This document shows positions 59,677 to 64,000 of a stretch of 64,000 bases of DNA, one piece after another; position 1 is the first letter of the stretch, and every line of letters starts with the position of its first letter. The notes under the pieces are model-generated. The model was not told the DNA's origin. It did not search any database and was given only the letters and a program-made list of their open reading frames with translations. A program made the position numbers and the translations under genes. This stretch comes from an uncultured Steroidobacter sp. (GTDB lineage: Bacteria > Pseudomonadota > Gammaproteobacteria > Steroidobacterales > Steroidobacteraceae), in contig CALMII010000017.1 in the NCBI GenBank assembly GCA_937864115.1, forward strand, positions 62,001-126,000, in the 5' to 3' direction.

Positions 59677-60804
59677 ATGTCGGAACAGTCGAACGACGAC
59701 AAGAGCGAAAAAGCCTCGGCGCAGAAACTGCGCAAGGGCCGCGAGAAGGGCCAGGTCGCCCGCTCGCGCGACTGGGCCACCGCGGTCGGCATCTTCGTGT
59801 GCCTGCAGTTGATCGTGATGCTGACACCCGGCTATCTGGAGGATCTGCGCCTGCTGTTCGCCCGCAGCTTCGCGCCGCTGCTCGGCGCCCCGGGCGATCT
59901 GGAGACGGCCAACTCGGCATTGTTCGCCACCACCATGATGCTCATCGTGAAAATGGTGCTGCCGCTGTTTGCGGTGCCGGTGATCGTCGGCATCGCCTCG
60001 ATGTATCCGGGCGGCTGGATCATGAGCGCAGCGCCGCTCGCGCCGAAACTGGAGCGCGTCAGTCCGATGTCGTACTTCAAGCGCATCTTCAAGATGAAGC
60101 ACGTCGTGGAGACAGTCACCGCCGCGCTCAAGGCGGCGGCGCTGCTGGCGGTGCTCTACTACATGGCCCGCGGCAGCGTCGATGACTACCTGCGGCTGCA
60201 GTCGCTGCCGCTGGACCAGGCGCTGTACGCCGCGGCGCAGCTCATGCTCGATGGCGTGATGGCGTTGTGCGCGGTGTTCATCGGTTTCGCCCTCATCGAT
60301 CTGCCGGTGCAGTCGTTCGTCTTCCTGCGCGACCAGCGCATGAGCAAGCGCGAAGTGAAGGAAGAGCACAAGAGCAACGAAGGCCGCCCCGAGGTGCGTC
60401 AGCGCATCCGCCAGTTGCAGACGCAGATGGCCCGGCGCGGCATGCGCAAGACGATCCCCACCGCGGACGTCGTCATCGTCAATCCGGAACACTACGCCGT
60501 GGCGCTCAAGTACGACGAGAAGCGCGCCGCCGCGCCATTCGTCATCGCCAAGGGCATCGACGAGATGGCGCTCTACATCCGCCAGATCGCGACGGGCCAC
60601 GGCGTCGAGATCGTGCCGCTGCCGCCGCTGGCGCGCGCCATCTACAACACCAGCCAGGTCAACCAGCAGATTCCGGCCGCGCTCTATCAGGCAGTGGCGC
60701 GCGTGCTCGGCTACGTGCTGCAGATCAAGGCGTTCCGCAACGGACGCCGCCGCTCGCAGCCGGACCTGCCGTCGGACCTGGCCGTTCCCGATCACCTGAC
60801 GTGA
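59677..60804 (+). CDS. flhB: Flagellar export switch protein FlhB
   Basis: 375 aa. The N-terminus reads DDKSEKASAQKLRKGREKGQ and VARSRDWATAV, then come four transmembrane helices and a cytoplasmic domain (MSKREVKEEHKSNEGRPEVR). The autocleavage site is N269-P270-E271-H272 rather than the usual NPTH, within VVIVNPEHYAVALKYDEKRA. The essential Asn-Pro is kept. It sets export specificity together with FliK. Confidence 0.95.
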   Translation: MSEQSNDDKSEKASAQKLRKGREKGQVARSRDWATAVGIFVCLQLIVMLTPGYLEDLRLLFARSFAPLLGAPGDLETANSALFATTMMLIVKMVLPLFAVPVIVGIASMYPGGWIMSAAPLAPKLERVSPMSYFKRIFKMKHVVETVTAALKAAALLAVLYYMARGSVDDYLRLQSLPLDQALYAAAQLMLDGVMALCAVFIGFALIDLPVQSFVFLRDQRMSKREVKEEHKSNEGRPEVRQRIRQLQTQMARRGMRKTIPTADVVIVNPEHYAVALKYDEKRAAAPFVIAKGIDEMALYIRQIATGHGVEIVPLPPLARAIYNTSQVNQQIPAALYQAVARVLGYVLQIKAFRNGRRRSQPDLPSDLAVPDHLT

Positions 60805-60811
60805 CCTCACC

Positions 60812-62896
60812 ATGAACGCATTCACCCGCGCGATCACCGAACTGCGCCGTCACCGCGCAGCGGCGCCGCTGTTCCTGCTCGCCCTCGTCGGCATGATCAT
60901 CCTGCCGCTGCCGCCGCTGGTGCTGGACGTGCTGTTCACGTTCAACATCGTGCTGGCGCTGATCGTCGTGCTGGTCGCCGTGACCAGCCGCCGGCCGCTG
61001 GACTTCGCCGTGTTCCCGACGGTGATCCTGGCCGCCACGCTGATGCGCCTGACGCTGAACGTGGCCTCGACGCGCGTGGTGCTGCTGCACGGTCATGAAG
61101 GCACGCATGCCGCGGGCGACGTCATCGAGGCGTTCGGCAATGTCGTGATCGGCGGCAACTTCGTCGTCGGCCTGGTGGTGTTCGTCATCCTGATGATCAT
61201 CAACTTCGTGGTGGTGACGAAAGGCGCCGAGCGCATCTCCGAAGTGTCCGCGCGCTTCACGCTCGATGCACTGCCCGGCAAGCAGATGGCAATCGACGCC
61301 GATCTCAACGCCGGCTTGATCAATCAGGAGAAGGCGCAGGCGCGACGGCGCGAAGTGGCCTCGGAAGCCGACTTCTACGGCGCGATGGACGGCGCCTCCA
61401 AGTTCGTGCGCGGCGACGCCATCGCCGGCATCCTGGTCCTGGTGATCAATTTGATCGGCGGCGTGGCGATCGGCGCGGTGATGCACGATCTGTCGTTCGG
61501 CGACGCCTTCCGCCTGTACGCGCTGCTGACGATCGGCGACGGCCTGGTGGCGCAGATCCCGGCGCTGCTGCTGGCCGCCGCCGCCGCCATCGTCGTCACG
61601 CGCGTCAGCGATTCGGGCGATTTCGAGCAGCAGGTCAGCGCGCAGATGCTGGCATCGCCCGGCGTGCTGTACGGCGCGGCCGGCATGATGCTGGTGCTGG
61701 GGCTGATTCCCGGCATGCCGTGGCTGACCTTCCTGGCCTTTGCCGCCGTGCTCGCCTTCGCGGCATGGCGCATGGATCGCAAACCCGCGCAACCTGCGGC
61801 CGAAGTGGCCGCGGAAGCGGCCCTGCTGACACAGCCGGCGCCGGAACTCGACTGGCGCAGCCTGCCGTTCGTGGAACCGATGTCGGTTGCGGTGGGCTAC
61901 AAGCTCGCCGCGCTGCTGGACCCGTCGCAGGGCGCGGCGCTCGGCAAACGCCTGCGCGGCGTGCGCCAGACCCTCAGCGAATCCATGGGCATCCTGTTGC
62001 CGCCGATCGCGGCGCGCGACGATCTTGCGCTGAAGCCCTCGCACTACAGCGTGCTGCTGCACGGCACGAGCATCGCCCAGGCCGAGGTGTTCCCCGATCG
62101 GCTCATGGCCATCGCCTCGGCGCAGGTCTACGGCGAACTCGACGGCATTCCCGGCACCGAGCCCGCCTATGGCATGCCGGTGTGGTGGATCGCCACGGAA
62201 GATCGCGCCAATGCGCTGGGGCTGGGCTACCAGGTCGTCGACGCCGCCAGCGTGATCGCGACCCACGTCGCGAAACTGGTGCGCGACCATCTTCCGGAAC
62301 TGCTGCGCCACGAAGACGTGTCGGCGCTGATCGAACGGCTCACTGCGCTGTCGCCGAAACTCGCGGCGGCGCTGGAGAAGGCGCTCACGCATAGCCAGCT
62401 GCTGAAGGTGTTCCGCCTGCTGCTCACGGAACACGTCTCGCTGAAGGACATCGTGCCGATCGCCACGACGCTGCTGGAAAGCGCCGAGACCACCAAGGAT
62501 CCGATCCTGCTGGCCGCCGAAGTGCGCTGCGCGTTGCGCCGGCAGATCGTGGCCTCGCTCATCGGGGCGTCGAACCAGATGAAGGCGTTCAACCTGAGCG
62601 GCGAACTGGAGAACATGCTGCTCGGTTCGCTCAACCAGGCCGGCCAGCAGGGGAACAGGATCGCGCTCGACAACTATCCCGTCGATCCGAACCTGCTGTC
62701 GCAGCTGCAGACCAACATGCCGGTGGCGCGCGAACAGATGAAGCAGCAGGGCGCCGCGCCGCTGCTGCTCGTGATGCCGCAAATCCGGCCGCTGCTGTCG
62801 CGCTATGCGCGCCTGTTCGCGCCGGGCCTGGCCGTGCTGTCGTACAACGAGATCCCGGAACAGCGCGAGGTCAGCATCATCGGCTCGCTGGGCTGA
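60812..62896 (+). CDS. flhA: Flagellar export gate platform protein FlhA
   Basis: 694 aa. The N-terminal half is an eight-helix membrane domain: LPPLVLDVLFTFNIVLALIV, then RRPLDFAVFPTVILAATLMR. The conserved FHIPEP-type loop is near KGAERISEVSARFTLDALPG with KQMAIDADLNAGLINQEKA. The C-terminal cytoplasmic ring domain includes GYKLAALLDPSQGAALGKRL and VLSYNEIPEQREVSIIG. It is 7 bp after flhB and ends the plus-strand operon. Confidence 0.96.
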   Translation: MNAFTRAITELRRHRAAAPLFLLALVGMIILPLPPLVLDVLFTFNIVLALIVVLVAVTSRRPLDFAVFPTVILAATLMRLTLNVASTRVVLLHGHEGTHAAGDVIEAFGNVVIGGNFVVGLVVFVILMIINFVVVTKGAERISEVSARFTLDALPGKQMAIDADLNAGLINQEKAQARRREVASEADFYGAMDGASKFVRGDAIAGILVLVINLIGGVAIGAVMHDLSFGDAFRLYALLTIGDGLVAQIPALLLAAAAAIVVTRVSDSGDFEQQVSAQMLASPGVLYGAAGMMLVLGLIPGMPWLTFLAFAAVLAFAAWRMDRKPAQPAAEVAAEAALLTQPAPELDWRSLPFVEPMSVAVGYKLAALLDPSQGAALGKRLRGVRQTLSESMGILLPPIAARDDLALKPSHYSVLLHGTSIAQAEVFPDRLMAIASAQVYGELDGIPGTEPAYGMPVWWIATEDRANALGLGYQVVDAASVIATHVAKLVRDHLPELLRHEDVSALIERLTALSPKLAAALEKALTHSQLLKVFRLLLTEHVSLKDIVPIATTLLESAETTKDPILLAAEVRCALRRQIVASLIGASNQMKAFNLSGELENMLLGSLNQAGQQGNRIALDNYPVDPNLLSQLQTNMPVAREQMKQQGAAPLLLVMPQIRPLLSRYARLFAPGLAVLSYNEIPEQREVSIIGSLG

Positions 62897-62904
62897 CGCG
62901 CGCA

Positions 62905-63885
62905 TCACTGCCCGATCGCCGGCACCACCTGCAGCAGCACCACGGTCGCCTCCGACAGCGTCCGGAACAGCGCGCGCGACGAACGCGGCGCCGTGCGGTG
63001 CGACTGCGGCCCCTGGTCGAGCGGATCGCCGAGCCGCGCGATCTGCGTTTCACCGCACACGAGCCGCAACTGCGTGAGCCGCACGCCGGCGCGCTCCAGC
63101 GCCTGCACGATGCGCGACAAGGCGTTGCGCACCGGCTGCGCGGCGTGCGAACGCGCCAGCGCGATCTCCAGATCGATGCCGCCGGGCAGCCATTGCACCC
63201 GCACCACCACCGGCCCGAGCGCCTGCGGCGCGAACTCCACGCACAACACCGGTCCGCGCAATCCGCGCTGGCGCTGCCGGCGCGCATGCTCTTCGGTCCG
63301 CACCAGTCCGAGCAGCACCTGCACGCCGCCCCAGGCATAGACGGGAAACAGCCAGTAGTTGAGCGGCGACGCCGGCGGCGCTACGGCGGCCGGCTCGCGA
63401 AACGGCGCCGGGCCCATCATCGTGACCGCCGACTGCACCGACAGGCGTGCGCCCCAGCGAGCCAGCGCGAGGTCGCGCCACGACTGCGCCAGCGCGGCCG
63501 CATCCGGCGCCTGCCACGCCATCTGGCGCAGCGCCGCCTGGTCCAGACGCATGGCCGCCTGTCGCGTCACGGCGGCGGCGCCCTCCTCCTGAACGCGGGC
63601 CGCGGACGCGCCGCTGCGGATCGGGCCCGCTTCCACTTCGAGTTCCAGTACCGGTTCGTTCGCCAGCACACGCACGCGCAACGCATCGCCGGCTTGCAGG
63701 CTGCGCTGCCACTGCGCCGGCACGGGAACCCGCAGCGTCATGCCGTTGCTGAGCGTCGCCAGATGACCGTCGCCCGCCGCCTCGCCGTACGTCAGCAGCA
63801 GCGACTCGCCCGGCGCCGGCAACCGGTCATGTCGGCCCTGGAGCGGCCGCGCCTGCACGAGGGCGGAGATGCGTTCGAGCTTCAT
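62905..63885 (-). CDS. FliK-like protein (Flg_hook-type C-terminal domain)
   Basis: 326 aa from ATG 63885 (GTG 63900 possible). The C-terminal part reads CVEFAPQALGPVVVRVQWLP, GGIDLEIALARSHAAQPVRN and ALSRIVQALERAGVRLTQLR, the pattern of the FliK C-terminal domain (L-x-P-x-x-LG-x-V-x-V). The N-terminal and middle parts are unlike FliK (GESLLLTYGEAAGDGHLATL). It ends 9 bp from the flhA stop, convergently. It could be a second hook-length or export-specificity factor. Confidence 0.6.
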   Translation of the reverse strand: MKLERISALVQARPLQGRHDRLPAPGESLLLTYGEAAGDGHLATLSNGMTLRVPVPAQWQRSLQAGDALRVRVLANEPVLELEVEAGPIRSGASAARVQEEGAAAVTRQAAMRLDQAALRQMAWQAPDAAALAQSWRDLALARWGARLSVQSAVTMMGPAPFREPAAVAPPASPLNYWLFPVYAWGGVQVLLGLVRTEEHARRQRQRGLRGPVLCVEFAPQALGPVVVRVQWLPGGIDLEIALARSHAAQPVRNALSRIVQALERAGVRLTQLRLVCGETQIARLGDPLDQGPQSHRTAPRSSRALFRTLSEATVVLLQVVPAIGQ

Positions 63886-63900
63886 GAACTCACGGCGCAC

Positions 63901-63935
63901 AAATGAAAAGAGCCAGCCGCTCGACGCGGCCGGCT
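63901..63935 (-). terminator. Rho-independent terminator of a gene beyond the right edge
   Basis: On the minus strand AGCCGGCCGC, loop GTCGA, GCGGCTGGCT (10-bp stem, one mismatch) is followed by CTTTTCATTT. It lies about 57 bp after an ATG-CAG-TAA (64000-63992) that would be the last codons of a minus-strand gene entering from the right. It also sits just upstream of the FliK-like gene, separating the two transcripts. Confidence 0.7.
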
Positions 63936-64000
63936 CCGGAAGTCGTTGCAGAATCGTCGCCCGTCATGCCACGGCGACTCCACAGCGGGCCTTACTGCAT

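Noticed and set aside
60725..62908. 727-codon minus-strand frame
   Set aside because: Antisense shadow of flhA, extremely His/Gln/Arg-rich with no domain.
1..64000. CRISPR arrays, rRNA genes, intact insertion sequences, prophage
   Set aside because: No regularly spaced direct repeats with spacers, no rRNA motifs, and no intact transposase, integrase or phage structural genes were seen.

Overview
The window reads as a high-G+C gammaproteobacterial chromosome. The grounds are an SRP RNA next to dnaX, a gcvR-bcp-PhoH-queF block, dapA followed by tRNA-Ser, and a complete 'lateral-type' flagellar cluster. A lineage near Steroidobacter, Nevskia or Xanthomonadales is a guess, not a measurement.

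Left part (1-12.7 kb): ordinary housekeeping and accessory metabolic genes. These are dnaX (cut by the window edge), ffs, queF, a PIN-PhoH ATPase, a PrxQ/Bcp peroxiredoxin, gcvR, dapA, tRNA-Ser(GGA), a TRIC/UPF0126 channel, a thioredoxin-like domain fused in front of NhaA, small conserved proteins, an LigB/YgiD-type dioxygenase, DoxX and a pirin. From 12.7 to 13.9 kb three gene stumps lie side by side: a cytochrome c tail, an alpha/beta-hydrolase lacking its N-terminus, and a response regulator reduced to its HTH. They mark a recombination scar at the edge of an island.

Middle part (13.9-31.7 kb, almost all minus strand, visibly lower G+C between about 15 and 24 kb): a decaying, repeat-built array that I interpret as a polymorphic toxin/immunity locus. 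At its 5' end a 2535-aa secreted protein (alpha-toroid domains, five carboxypeptidase-regulatory-like Ig units, a CXXCH motif, an NHL-like propeller) is translationally coupled to a 1038-aa secreted transglutaminase-fold protein whose catalytic Cys is replaced by Ala. Downstream are a solitary copy of the second protein's C-terminal cassette, two extra copies of the toroid N-terminus, three copies of a nuclease-like (E-x-K) C-terminal domain, and about nine small, often membrane-bound, immunity-like genes coupled by ATGA/GTGA overlaps. Several copies are broken by a nonsense codon, a frameshift or an internal deletion. I know of no description of this toroid/transglutaminase arrangement as a toxin system; that reading is inference.

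Right part (32.1-63.9 kb): a flagellar gene set in the order typical of lateral flagella. On the minus strand are fliE-F-G-H-I-J, fliD-S-T-K-L-fliA-motA-motB, flgM-flgN-glucosaminidase and flgB-C-D-E-F-G-H-I-J-K-L. On the plus strand are flgA and fliM-N-P-Q-R-flhB-flhA. A FliK-like gene follows flhA on the minus strand. The proteins build the basal body, export apparatus, hook, filament cap, chaperones, stator and sigma28/anti-sigma28 switch. Flagellin, a lafK-like activator, fliO and chemotaxis genes are absent from the window. FlgJ is split into two genes, and FliM lacks the N-terminal CheY-binding peptide. A terminator at the right edge indicates another minus-strand gene just outside.
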